DNA from: Mycolicibacterium iranicum
GTDB taxonomy: Bacteria; Actinomycetota; Actinomycetes; Mycobacteriales; Mycobacteriaceae
Direction: 5' to 3'
NCBI RefSeq assembly: GCF_001650495.1
Contig: NZ_LWCS01000027.1
Location: 22,812 to 86,811, forward strand
DNA length: 64,000 bases
The notes beneath the pieces were generated by a model. That model was not told the origin of the DNA, did not search any database, and saw only the letters and a program-made list of their open reading frames with translations. Every line of letters begins with the position of its first letter. Position 1 is the stretch's first letter. The position numbers and the translations under genes were made by a program. Shown here piece by piece: positions 17,211 through 25,063 of this stretch.

Positions 17211-17948
17211 TCAGCGAAGGTGGGCACCGAAGAACGATTCCATCGCCTCCCAGTGCCGTGCCGCCGCTGCTTCGTCGTAGGGCCCGTTGTCAGGCACCGC
17301 GAAACCGTGCTCGGCTGGATACCACTCGATGGTGTGCTCGACGCCGGCGGCGGTGAGCGCCTTGTCCAGGGTCTCACCGTTGTCAGGAGTGAACGATCGG
17401 TCGTTTTGCGCCGCGCCGACATAAACGGCTGCGCGCATCTGGTCGGCCAGTAGGTGTGGGCTGCCAGGGTCGTCGGAGGCCAATCCGCCACCATGGAACG
17501 ACATCGCCGCCGCGACACGCTGCGGGACCCGGCCCGCCACCACCAACGAGGTGCGCCCGCCCATGCAGTAGCCCGTCGTTCCGTACGCCTCTCCGGTGAC
17601 CTCGGGTCGGCTCGACAGGAAGTCGAAGAACGCGGCTGCATCAGAGGCCATGCGTTCAGGCGTGACGTCGGACATCATCCCGAACAAGCGCTTACGTTCG
17701 GCGTCGTCGGAGAACACGGTCGCCATCGTGAACGGCTCCCAGTCGCCTGCGCGGTAGTAGACGTCGGGTACCAGTACCGCATAGCCATAGGCGGCGAGCT
17801 GGTCGGCCATCGCGCGCACAGTCGTGCGGGCACCGCCGGCGTCGGGGTACATGACGATGCCCGGCCAGGGGCCCTGGCCGTCCGGGGTGTGCAGGCTGAC
17901 GGGGCAGGACCCGTCGGCGGTCGTCACGGTGTCGGTGATCCTCGGCAT
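17211..17948 (-). CDS. Dienelactone hydrolase family protein
   Basis: A 245-residue alpha/beta hydrolase. The nucleophile is Cys128 in GYCMGG, as expected for dienelactone hydrolases, with a likely Asp in NDRSFTPD and His in AEHGFAVPD. M. tuberculosis has a DLH protein (Rv2765) at the same place beside thyA. It probably hydrolyses a small lactone or ester; the natural substrate is unknown. It is divergent from thyA. Confidence 0.92.
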   Translation of the reverse strand: MPRITDTVTTADGSCPVSLHTPDGQGPWPGIVMYPDAGGARTTVRAMADQLAAYGYAVLVPDVYYRAGDWEPFTMATVFSDDAERKRLFGMMSDVTPERMASDAAAFFDFLSSRPEVTGEAYGTTGYCMGGRTSLVVAGRVPQRVAAAMSFHGGGLASDDPGSPHLLADQMRAAVYVGAAQNDRSFTPDNGETLDKALTAAGVEHTIEWYPAEHGFAVPDNGPYDEAAAARHWEAMESFFGAHLR

Positions 17949-17978
17949 GGGATCCGTTCTACTCCGCATCGCTGGACG

Positions 17979-17984
17979 TAAGCT
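17979..17984 (+). promoter_or_regulatory. -10 hexamer TAAGCT of thyA (leaderless)
   Basis: TAAGCT, six bases, then GTG at 17991. No Shine-Dalgarno sequence. Confidence 0.5.
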
Positions 17985-17990
17985 AAGCGC

Positions 17991-18791
17991 GTGCCGATCG
18001 CCACCCCGTACGAGGATCTGCTCCGTCTCGTGCTCGACACCGGGGTCCCCAAATCGGATCGCACCGGCACGGGCACCCGCAGCGTCTTCGGTCACCAGCT
18101 GCGGTACGACCTGAACGCGGGTTTCCCGCTCATCACGACCAAGAAGGTGCACACCAAGTCGATCGTCTACGAGCTGCTGTGGTTCCTTCGCGGCGACTCC
18201 AATGTGCGATGGCTACAAGAGCGCGGTGTCACGATCTGGGATGAATGGGCCTCTCCGTCAGGCGATCTGGGACCCGTCTACGGCGTGCAATGGCGGTCAT
18301 GGCCGACACCGTCCGGTGAGCACATCGACCAGATCAGCGCGGCGCTGGAATTGCTGAAAGCTGATCCGGATTCGCGGCGCAACATCGTCTCGGCGTGGAA
18401 CGTCGGTGAGATCCCCCAGATGGCGTTGCCACCGTGCCATGCGTTCTTCCAGTTCTATGTCGCCGAGGGCCACCTGAGCTGCCAGCTGTATCAGCGCAGC
18501 GCCGACCTCTTTCTCGGTGTTCCGTTCAACATCGCGAGCTACGCGCTGCTCACCCACATGATGGCCGCTCAGGCGGGGCTCGGGGTGGGGGAGTTCATCT
18601 GGACCGGCGGCGACTGTCACATCTACGACAACCATGTCGAGCAGGTCACCGAACAGCTGTCTCGCGAGCCGCGGCCTTACCCGGAACTTGTTCTGGGTCA
18701 GCGCGATTCGATTTTCGACTACACCTATGAGGACGTCATCATCAAGAACTATGAACCCCATCCGGCCATCAAGGCCCCGGTGGCGGTATGA
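17991..18791 (+). CDS. thyA: Thymidylate synthase (folate-dependent, ThyA)
   Basis: ThyA methylates dUMP with methylenetetrahydrofolate, producing dTMP and dihydrofolate that DfrA must recycle. The 266-residue protein shows the active-site PPCHAFFQFYV, the phosphate-binding RRNIVSAWNV and SADLFLGVPFNIASYALL, and the C-terminal HPAIKAPVAV. Length matches the family. Its stop TGA overlaps the ATG of a small repeat-coded frame that leads into dfrA. A second, flavin-dependent synthase (thyX) lies 5 kb downstream. Confidence 0.97.
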   Translation: MPIATPYEDLLRLVLDTGVPKSDRTGTGTRSVFGHQLRYDLNAGFPLITTKKVHTKSIVYELLWFLRGDSNVRWLQERGVTIWDEWASPSGDLGPVYGVQWRSWPTPSGEHIDQISAALELLKADPDSRRNIVSAWNVGEIPQMALPPCHAFFQFYVAEGHLSCQLYQRSADLFLGVPFNIASYALLTHMMAAQAGLGVGEFIWTGGDCHIYDNHVEQVTEQLSREPRPYPELVLGQRDSIFDYTYEDVIIKNYEPHPAIKAPVAV

Positions 18792-18883
18792 GGACTGCTT
18801 GCAGGTCCGAATCGAAGATGATGAGGTCTGCTTGCAGGTCCGAATCGAAGATGATGAGGTCTGCTTGCAGGTCCGAATCGTGA
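18788..18883 (+). CDS. Possible 31-residue peptide made of three 11-residue repeats, coupling thyA to dfrA
   Basis: An ATG overlapping the thyA stop (ATGA) opens a 31-codon frame made of three near-identical 11-residue units (MRSACRSESKM type). It ends with a TGA that overlaps a GTG in frame with dfrA (GTGA). The DNA is a 33-bp tandem triplication, so copy number can change without shifting frame. Expression is unproven; it may act purely as a re-initiation bridge. The peptide is basic and serine/cysteine-rich with no recognised family. Confidence 0.4.
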   Translation: MRTACRSESKMMRSACRSESKMMRSACRSES

Positions 18884-18888
18884 GTATG
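18790..18888 (+). repeat. 33-bp tandem repeat, three copies, between thyA and dfrA
   Basis: Units at 18790-18822, 18823-18855 and 18856-18888. The first two differ at one base (GAGGACT versus GAGGTCT); the third matches over its first 25 bases (through CCGAATCG) and then diverges into the dfrA start. The array fills the entire space between the thyA stop and the dfrA ATG. Confidence 0.95.
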
Positions 18889-19368
18889 AGTCAACTTGCC
18901 CTGATCTGGGCACAGTCGAGCTCGGGCGTGATCGGACGCGACAACGGCATCCCGTGGCATGTGCCCGAGGACATGGCCCGTTTCAAGGAACTCACGATGG
19001 GCCACACCGTGATCATGGGCAGGCAGACCTGGGAATCGCTGCCCGCGAAGTTCCGCCCCTTGCCGGGACGGAGAAATGTCGTACTCACCCGGCAGCCTGA
19101 CTACATGGCAGACGGAGCAGAAATCGTCACGTCCCTCGAAGACGCGCCACTGGACAACGCATGGGTGATCGGCGGCTCGGAGGTCTACGGGCTGGCACTA
19201 CCGCTGGCGACGCGGTGTGAGGTCACCGAGATCGACCTCGACCTGCACAGGCAGGACGAGGACGCGCTCGCGCCGCTTCTGGACGAAGCGTGGGTGGGCA
19301 CCGAGGGGGACTGGCACGACAGTTCCTCGGGCCTTCGGTACAGGTTCTACAGCTACGTAAGGAAATGA
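18886..19368 (+). CDS. dfrA: Dihydrofolate reductase
   Basis: DfrA regenerates tetrahydrofolate from the dihydrofolate made by ThyA and is the trimethoprim target. The 160-residue enzyme shows LIWAQSSSGVIGRDNGIPWH (Met20-loop region), the acidic PEDMARFKELT, GRQTWESLP and WVIGGSEVYGLALP. The ATG at 18886 best matches the short N terminus of mycobacterial DfrA; a GTG at 18880 overlapping the repeat-coded frame is the alternative. The dfrA frame also stays open back through the whole 33-bp repeat into thyA, so an extended or coupled product is formally possible. Confidence 0.95.
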   Translation: MSQLALIWAQSSSGVIGRDNGIPWHVPEDMARFKELTMGHTVIMGRQTWESLPAKFRPLPGRRNVVLTRQPDYMADGAEIVTSLEDAPLDNAWVIGGSEVYGLALPLATRCEVTEIDLDLHRQDEDALAPLLDEAWVGTEGDWHDSSSGLRYRFYSYVRK

Positions 19369-20577
19369 AGCTCACCGCCGCACAGGCGCGGCGGGTGGCG
19401 TTGGCGGCGCAGGGCTTTCACGAAGCGAAGCCTGTCGGTGCCGTGACGCGCGCACACCTGAAGCGCTTGATCGCCCGGCTTCAGGTGCTGCAGCTGGATT
19501 CGGTCTCGGTGTCGGTACGCGCCCACTACGCCCCTGTGTTCAGCCGGTTCGGGCCCTACGACCGGGATCTGGTCGACCGCGCGGCGTGGAGCCATTCGAA
19601 GAAAACACCTCGCTTGCTCGTCGAGTACTGGGCTCACGAGGCCGCATTGATGGCCGTCGACGACTGGCCGCTGCTGCGCTGGCGGATGCGGGAGTACGAG
19701 CACGGTCGGGGGTGTCGAGATCGTCAAGAGGAACGCCAAACTCGCCGAGGACATCATCGCCGCCGTCCACGACCTGGGCCCGGTCACGGCGGGACAAATC
19801 GAGGCTCACCTGGAGAGGGGGCAACGAGGCCGCAAAGGGCCGTGGTGGGATCGAAGCGACACGAAGTGGGTTGCCGAGGCGCTGTGGTCGGCCGGGGTGT
19901 TGACCACGGCGACGCGGGTGGGGTTCGCCCGGCACTATGACCTGACCGAGCGGGTGCTGCCCGCCGAGGTGTTCAACCGCCAGGTCGAGGAGGCCGACGC
20001 CATTCGCGAGCTGGTTTCCCGCGCAGCGACTGCGCTGGGTGTGGCGACCGAGGCCGACTTGCGGGACTACTTCCGGCTGAGCGCGCGGCAGGTCAAACCG
20101 GCCATCGCCGACCTGATCGCCAAAGGGGAGATCGAACAGGTCGACGTCGACGGCTGGTCCGCGCCGGCGTATCTGCGAGCAGGCCTGATCGTGCCGCGCC
20201 GCGACCGCGGTACCGCGCTGCTGTGTCCGTTCGACCCGTTGATCTTCTTCAGGCCGCGCGTCGAGCGGCTGTTCGACGGTTTCCACTACCGTATCGAGAT
20301 CTACACGCCACAGCCCAAGCGTCGGTTCGGTTATTACGTCTGGCCGTTTCTGCTCGACGGCGACCTGGTGGGCCGTGTCGACCTCAAAGCCGACCGGGTC
20401 TCCGGGGCGCTCCACGTCGTCGGCGCTTTCACAGAGGAGGGGCGGGACCGCGAGCACGTTGCCGGTGAACTGGCCGTCCAGCTGCAAGCAATGGCGGAAT
20501 GGCTTGCGCTGTCAGATGTCGTGGTGGGCGAGCGCGGCGATTTGGCCCCCCAGCTGCGCTCCGCCTTGGTTAGGTGA
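19365..20577 (+). pseudogene. Winged-helix (YcaQ/AlkZ-like) DNA-binding protein, interrupted by a frameshift
   Basis: The first frame encodes MKLTAAQARRVALAAQGF... through WPLLRWRMREYEHGR and then becomes nonsense; the neighbouring frame continues GVEIVKRNAKLAEDII... to the end at 20577. Together they make one approximately 400-residue crosslink-repair-glycosylase-like winged-helix protein, a family found next to dfrA in mycobacteria. The break is at about 19701-19715 in a run of five Gs (19708-19712); restoring TG before the run would give the expected HGRWGVEI. The ATG overlaps the dfrA stop. Either a recent pseudogene or a sequencing error in a homopolymer. Confidence 0.85.
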
Positions 20578-20581
20578 GCGC

Positions 20582-21478
20582 ATGAACGTTCTACGTACCC
20601 CGGACGAGCGCTTCGCCGACCTGCCGGATTTCCCGTTCGCGCCCCACTATGTCGATGTCGACGGGCTGCGCATGCACTATCTCGACGAGGGGCCTGCCGA
20701 CGCACCGGTGGTGTTGCTCCTGCACGGCGAACCGTCGTGGAGCTATCTGTACCGCTGGATGATCCCGGTACTGGTCGACGCCGGGTTCCGTGCAGTGGCG
20801 ATCGACCTCGTCGGTTTCGGACGCAGCGACAAGCCGGCCCGGCGGGAGGACTACACCTACCAGGCCCATGTCGACTGGACCTGGGCGGCGATCGAGGCGA
20901 TCGGCCTGACCGGCATCACGTTGGTATGTCAGGACTGGGGCGGTCTCATCGGCTTGCGACTCGTCGGCGAACACCCCGATCGCTTCGCGCGGGTGGTCGC
21001 CGCGAACACGACGCTTCCGACCGGCGACCAACACCCTGGCGAGGCCTTCCTGGCGTGGCAGCGGTTCAGCCAGGAGACCCCCGATTTTCCGGTCGGCAAA
21101 ATCGTCGACGGAGGCTGCGTGTCCACGCTGCCCGCCGACGTCATCGCCGCCTACGACGCACCGTTTCCCGACGATTCGTATAAGGCGGGTGCGCGTCAGT
21201 TCCCGACGCTCGTGCCGACCAGCCCCGACGATCCCGCGGCGCCGGCTAACAGGGCGGCCTGGGAGGGCCTGCGACAGTTCGACAAGCCGTTTCTGTGCGC
21301 GTTCTCCGATTCCGACCCGATCACCCGCGGCGGCGACGCTCCGCTGCGCAAGTTCATCCCCGGCGCCCAGGGGCAACCCGAGGTAACGATCGCCGGTGGT
21401 GGACACTTCCTCCAGGAGGACAAAGGTCGCGAACTCGCCGCCGTGGTCGTCGACTTCATCAACGCCAACCCCGTCTAG
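20582..21478 (+). CDS. Haloalkane dehalogenase (HLD-I-like alpha/beta hydrolase)
   Basis: A 298-residue hydrolase expected to cleave carbon-halogen bonds of haloalkanes. HGEPSWSYLYRW (48-59) supplies the oxyanion hole with Glu50, the nucleophile is Asp118 in CQDWGG with the halide-binding Trp119, and the C-terminal GGGHFLQED carries the catalytic His. The arrangement resembles DhlA/DhmA enzymes. Natural substrates of mycobacterial members are unknown. It starts 5 bp after the disrupted winged-helix gene. Confidence 0.9.
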   Translation: MNVLRTPDERFADLPDFPFAPHYVDVDGLRMHYLDEGPADAPVVLLLHGEPSWSYLYRWMIPVLVDAGFRAVAIDLVGFGRSDKPARREDYTYQAHVDWTWAAIEAIGLTGITLVCQDWGGLIGLRLVGEHPDRFARVVAANTTLPTGDQHPGEAFLAWQRFSQETPDFPVGKIVDGGCVSTLPADVIAAYDAPFPDDSYKAGARQFPTLVPTSPDDPAAPANRAAWEGLRQFDKPFLCAFSDSDPITRGGDAPLRKFIPGAQGQPEVTIAGGGHFLQEDKGRELAAVVVDFINANPV

Positions 21479-21564
21479 CGGTACGAGGTGACGTAACCGT
21501 CGTTTCGAGGCAGACTCTAAATTGACGCTCTGGCAGATTGCGTCATGGGATTGCGGGAGTCTGC

Positions 21565-22647
21565 GTGCTTGGTTGGTGGTGGCAGCAGACGGACCAGTTC
21601 GATTGGTTCAGCTCCTACCTGCGTGACCGCGGTCTTCAGCCGCGGTGGCGGCAGGCCACCTTCCTCTTCACACTGCTTCTTGGTGCCGTCCCTGTCACGA
21701 TGATCGGCAGTCCCGCCGGTCCACGCGGTCCGGTGGCGACAGCCGTCGCGATCACCGCCTCGATCGCTGCGCTGGCGGCGGCGCTGTTGTGGTTGATCCG
21801 GTGGCCCACCCGAGGGCAATCCCTGGCATACACCGCCGTCTGCGGTGCCTGTATCGCTGCCGGCTGCCTGGTCGTTCCGGACCCGTACGGCGGGTTGATG
21901 GGCTGCATGACGTTCGCTGCCATCGGCGGATTCATCGCGTACTTCCATGCGATGGCGCACGTCCTGACCAACTTCCTGCTGGCGGTCGTGTGCATGGCAA
22001 TCACCGCCACGAGGTGGTTTGAGGAGACCGGCGACGTGCGGATTGTGGCGAGTTCGCTGCTGTTGGTGCTGGGGCTCAATGTCGGGGTTCCGTTCGGCAT
22101 CCACACGCTCGTGCACTCACTGCACACGGATCTGCGCAATGCCGACCGGGATCCGCTCACCGGTCTACTCAATCGGCGATCGTTCTACAACACGGTCCAC
22201 GAACACGTCCTGGCCACACAGGAAGTGAACATCGCGGTCAACGTGACGATGGTGGACCTGGACAAATTCAAGCGTCTCAACGACAGCAGGGGCCATGCGG
22301 TCGGCGACGCGGCGCTGGCCGACGTCGCGACCGTGTTGCAGCAGTGCAGCGGGCCGGGCGCGGTCCTCGGGCGGCTCGGCGGGGAGGAGTTCGTCGTGGC
22401 GGACCTCGGTGCCGCGTCACGGCATGTGGTCACCGGGCAACGAATCCGGGCCGGCATCGCCGCGCTCCCGTTCGGCATCACCGGCAGCGTGGGAGTGTGC
22501 AGTGCGACGATCCCGGCGGGCGTCGACGTGCCGCACCCGGAGTTCCTCGAGCGGCTCATCCACGCCGCCGATGCCGCAATGTATCTGGCGAAGCGTTCCG
22601 GCGGCGACCGCGTCGAACACCGGTACCTCGACGTCGATCCGCGGTGA
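21565..22647 (+). CDS. Membrane-anchored diguanylate cyclase (GGDEF domain)
   Basis: A 360-residue protein with a short N-terminal WWWQQTDQFDWF element, six predicted membrane helices (about 30-180) and a C-terminal GGDEF domain: DRDPLTGLLNRRSF, DLDKFKRLND and the active-site signature GGEEF. The intact catalytic motif predicts synthesis of cyclic di-GMP from GTP. No RxxD inhibitory site is evident directly before GGEEF (LGRLGGEEF). The GTG at 21565, preceded by GGGAG, is preferred; a TTG at 21538 is possible. Confidence 0.88.
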   Translation: MLGWWWQQTDQFDWFSSYLRDRGLQPRWRQATFLFTLLLGAVPVTMIGSPAGPRGPVATAVAITASIAALAAALLWLIRWPTRGQSLAYTAVCGACIAAGCLVVPDPYGGLMGCMTFAAIGGFIAYFHAMAHVLTNFLLAVVCMAITATRWFEETGDVRIVASSLLLVLGLNVGVPFGIHTLVHSLHTDLRNADRDPLTGLLNRRSFYNTVHEHVLATQEVNIAVNVTMVDLDKFKRLNDSRGHAVGDAALADVATVLQQCSGPGAVLGRLGGEEFVVADLGAASRHVVTGQRIRAGIAALPFGITGSVGVCSATIPAGVDVPHPEFLERLIHAADAAMYLAKRSGGDRVEHRYLDVDPR

Positions 22648-22692
22648 CTTCGGCTTCGTGGCGTAGGTGTTCGCGCAGATCGGTCGGCACTA

Positions 22693-23289
22693 CTACTTCA
22701 GTGGAATATCGTTGTCGCCCTTGGATTTCTGATACTGCCCTGAGAGGGCATCGTAGCGGCCTCGGATGCGGTCGCGATGCGCCTGTAGTTTTGCGCGCTG
22801 CGGCTCGGGCGCGGTCTCGATCAGGTCGCGGATCGCATAAGCAGTCCAGAAGTCGTTGACGCGCCGGTAGCCGCCCGGGTCGAGTCCGAAGACTTCCTTG
22901 AGGATCTTCAGATCGTGCGGGATCGCGAAGCTGTCGCGCGAATCCTCGTGGCTGTAGAAGTAGAAGAAGTTGTCGAAGCCGGTCCACGTGATAGCCGACA
23001 GACACAACGTGCACGGCTCGTGTGTCGACAGGAACAGAAGATCTTTCGTGGACGGGCGGTCGGGCATTTCGTAGAACTTGCGCAGCGTGTTCATCTCGCC
23101 GTGCCACAGCGGGCTGCCGGTCTCGTCGTTGGTGCCTGCGATCACGACCGACAGGTCGGACTTGGCCAGCAGGGCCGCGCCGAAGACCTTGTTGCCCGCG
23201 GCTACTCCTCGTTCCGTCAGCGGCAGGATGTCGTGGTCGATCACCTCGAGCAGCCGCGCGGCGAATGTGGCGGCCGTGTTGTCGGACAT
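22693..23289 (-). CDS. Nucleoside/cytidine deaminase-fold protein
   Basis: A 198-residue member of the cytidine deaminase superfamily: HGEMN supplies the zinc-binding His and catalytic Glu, and EPCTLC the Cys pair. The long C-terminal extension (after FYFYSHEDSRDS) distinguishes it from small CDAs. The base or nucleoside used is not inferable. Convergent with the GGDEF gene and divergent from thyX, so it sits amid pyrimidine metabolism. Confidence 0.88.
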   Translation of the reverse strand: MSDNTAATFAARLLEVIDHDILPLTERGVAAGNKVFGAALLAKSDLSVVIAGTNDETGSPLWHGEMNTLRKFYEMPDRPSTKDLLFLSTHEPCTLCLSAITWTGFDNFFYFYSHEDSRDSFAIPHDLKILKEVFGLDPGGYRRVNDFWTAYAIRDLIETAPEPQRAKLQAHRDRIRGRYDALSGQYQKSKGDNDIPLK

Positions 23290-23294
23290 GGGAA

Positions 23295-23300
23295 ACCCTA
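23295..23300 (-). promoter_or_regulatory. -10 hexamer TAGGGT of the deaminase gene (leaderless)
   Basis: On the minus strand TAGGGT is followed by five bases and ATG at 23289, the shortest spacing of the set in this window. Confidence 0.35.
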
Positions 23301-23334
23301 ACGTCGCCGCCGCCGGTTCGCTGTGCAGGCACGT

Positions 23335-23340
23335 TAGGCT
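23335..23340 (+). promoter_or_regulatory. -10 hexamer TAGGCT of thyX (leaderless)
   Basis: TAGGCT, six bases (CAGCCG), GTG at 23347: identical hexamer and spacing to ribF. Confidence 0.5.
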
Positions 23341-23346
23341 CAGCCG

Positions 23347-24099
23347 GTGGCCGAGATCGCGCCGCTGCGAGTGCAGCTGATCGCCAAGACCGAGTTCTCG
23401 GCGCCCCCGGAGGTGCCGTGGAGCACTGACGCCGACGGTGGCGCCGCGCTGGTCGAGTTCGCCGGGCGCGCCTGTTACCAGAGCTGGTCGAAGCCCAATC
23501 CGCGCACCGCGACCAACGCCGCATACCTGCGGCACATCATCGACGTGGGTCATTTCTCGGTGCTCGAGCACGCCTCGGTGTCCTTCTACATCACCGGTGT
23601 GTCCCGGTCCTGCACCCACGAACTGATTCGGCACCGGCATTTCTCGTACTCGCAGCTGTCGCAGCGCTACGTTCCGGAAGACGATTCGCAGGTGGTGGTT
23701 CCACCGGGCATCGAGGACGATCCCGACCTTCTGCACACGTTTCTCGACGCCGCAGATGCCAGCCGTGCCACCTATTCCGAATTGCTCGCGCGGCTGGAGG
23801 CGAAGCTGGCCGACTCGGGGAACGCGACGCTGCGGCGCAAGCAGGCCCGCCAGGCCGCGCGCGCAGTCTTGCCCAACGCCACCGAGACGCGGATCGTCGT
23901 CACCGGCAACTACCGGGCCTGGCGGCACTTCATCGCGATGCGGGCCAGCGAACACGCCGACGTCGAGATCCGTCGCCTGGCGATCGAATGTCTGCGCCAG
24001 CTGATCGATGTCGCGCCCCAGGTGTTCTCCGACTTCGAGATCATCGCGCTGGCCGACGGGACCGAGGTGGCGACCAGCCCGCTGGCAACCGAGGTATGA
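23347..24099 (+). CDS. thyX: Flavin-dependent thymidylate synthase
   Basis: ThyX makes dTMP from dUMP using FAD and NADPH and leaves tetrahydrofolate intact. The 250-residue protein carries the diagnostic RHR-x7-S motif (R95-H-R97 to S105) with FSVLEHASVSFYI before it and QARAAR/LPNATET-type and NYRAWRHFI segments later. It co-exists with ThyA in this window, as in M. tuberculosis (Rv2754c). dapA follows closely, suggesting co-transcription. Confidence 0.97.
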   Translation: MAEIAPLRVQLIAKTEFSAPPEVPWSTDADGGAALVEFAGRACYQSWSKPNPRTATNAAYLRHIIDVGHFSVLEHASVSFYITGVSRSCTHELIRHRHFSYSQLSQRYVPEDDSQVVVPPGIEDDPDLLHTFLDAADASRATYSELLARLEAKLADSGNATLRRKQARQAARAVLPNATETRIVVTGNYRAWRHFIAMRASEHADVEIRRLAIECLRQLIDVAPQVFSDFEIIALADGTEVATSPLATEV

Positions 24100-24136
24100 G
24101 CCGGAAAGGCATTCGTGGCACGCAGAGGCGACCAGG

Positions 24137-24142
24137 TAATCT
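24137..24142 (+). promoter_or_regulatory. -10 hexamer TAATCT of dapA (leaderless)
   Basis: TAATCT lies 8 nt before the GTG at 24151, in the short thyX-dapA spacer, so dapA may have its own transcript. Confidence 0.45.
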
Positions 24143-24150
24143 TGGTGCCC

Positions 24151-25053
24151 GTGAGTACCGGCGGATTCGACGCGCAGGCCCGGTTGGGCACCCTGTTGAC
24201 CGCGATGGCGACTCCGTTCAAGCGCGACGGCTCGCTGGACACCGAGACCGCGGCACGGCTGGCCGTCCATCTGATCGACTCCGGCTGCGACGGCCTGGTC
24301 GTCTCCGGCACCACCGGAGAATCACCGACCACCACTGACGACGAGAAGATCCGGCTGCTGCGGGTCGTCCTGGAAGCGGTCGGGGACCGGGCAAGGATCA
24401 TTGCCGGGGCGGGCACCTACGACACCGCCCATAGTGCTCAGCTGGCCAAGGCCTGTGCCGCCGAAGGCGCGCACGGCCTGCTGGTCGTCACTCCGTACTA
24501 CTCCCGGCCCCCGCAGGCCGGGCTCGTCGCGCACTTCACCACCGTGGCCGACGCGACCGATCTGCCCGTCATCCTCTACGACATCCCCCCGCGCTCAGTG
24601 GTGCCGATCGAATGGGACACGATCCGCACCCTCGCTCAACACCCCAATATCGTCGCGATCAAAGACGCCAAGGGTGACCTGCACGGCGGGGGACAGATCA
24701 TCGCCGAGACCGGCCTGGCCTACTACTCGGGCGACGACGCGCTCAACCTGCCGTGGCTGGCGATGGGCGCTGTCGGTTTCATCAGCGTATGGGGGCATCT
24801 GGCGGCCGGTCCGCTGCGAGACATGTTGACGGCGTTCGCTTCTGGTGACGTCGCCACCGCCCGAAAGATCAATGTGACGCTCGGACCGCTGAGCGCCGCG
24901 CAGTCCCGGCTGGGCGGTGTCACGCTTTCCAAGGAGGGCCTGCGGCTGCAGGGATTCGAAGCGGGGGACCCTCGTCTGCCGCAGATCCCCGCCACCGCCG
25001 AACAGATCGAGGCGCTGGCCGCCGACATGCGCGCCGCTGCGGTGCTGAGGTAG
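24151..25053 (+). CDS. dapA: 4-hydroxy-tetrahydrodipicolinate synthase
   Basis: DapA condenses pyruvate and aspartate semialdehyde in the diaminopimelate/lysine pathway. The 300-residue TIM-barrel protein shows GCDGLVVSGTTGESPTTT, the GAGTYDTAHS segment, the Tyr in VTPYYSRP, the Schiff-base lysine in NIVAIKDAKGD and the final LAADMRAAAVLR. I chose the GTG at 24151 over the earlier 24115 start because homologues begin at VSTxGFDxxARLGTLLTAM. The gene is followed 10 bp later by the RNase J gene. Confidence 0.97.
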   Translation: MSTGGFDAQARLGTLLTAMATPFKRDGSLDTETAARLAVHLIDSGCDGLVVSGTTGESPTTTDDEKIRLLRVVLEAVGDRARIIAGAGTYDTAHSAQLAKACAAEGAHGLLVVTPYYSRPPQAGLVAHFTTVADATDLPVILYDIPPRSVVPIEWDTIRTLAQHPNIVAIKDAKGDLHGGGQIIAETGLAYYSGDDALNLPWLAMGAVGFISVWGHLAAGPLRDMLTAFASGDVATARKINVTLGPLSAAQSRLGGVTLSKEGLRLQGFEAGDPRLPQIPATAEQIEALAADMRAAAVLR

Positions 25054-25063
25054 TGGTCCGCCA

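Noticed and set aside
18790..18888. The 33-bp repeats as a CRISPR array
   Set aside because: Units are directly contiguous with no spacers; it is a simple tandem repeat.
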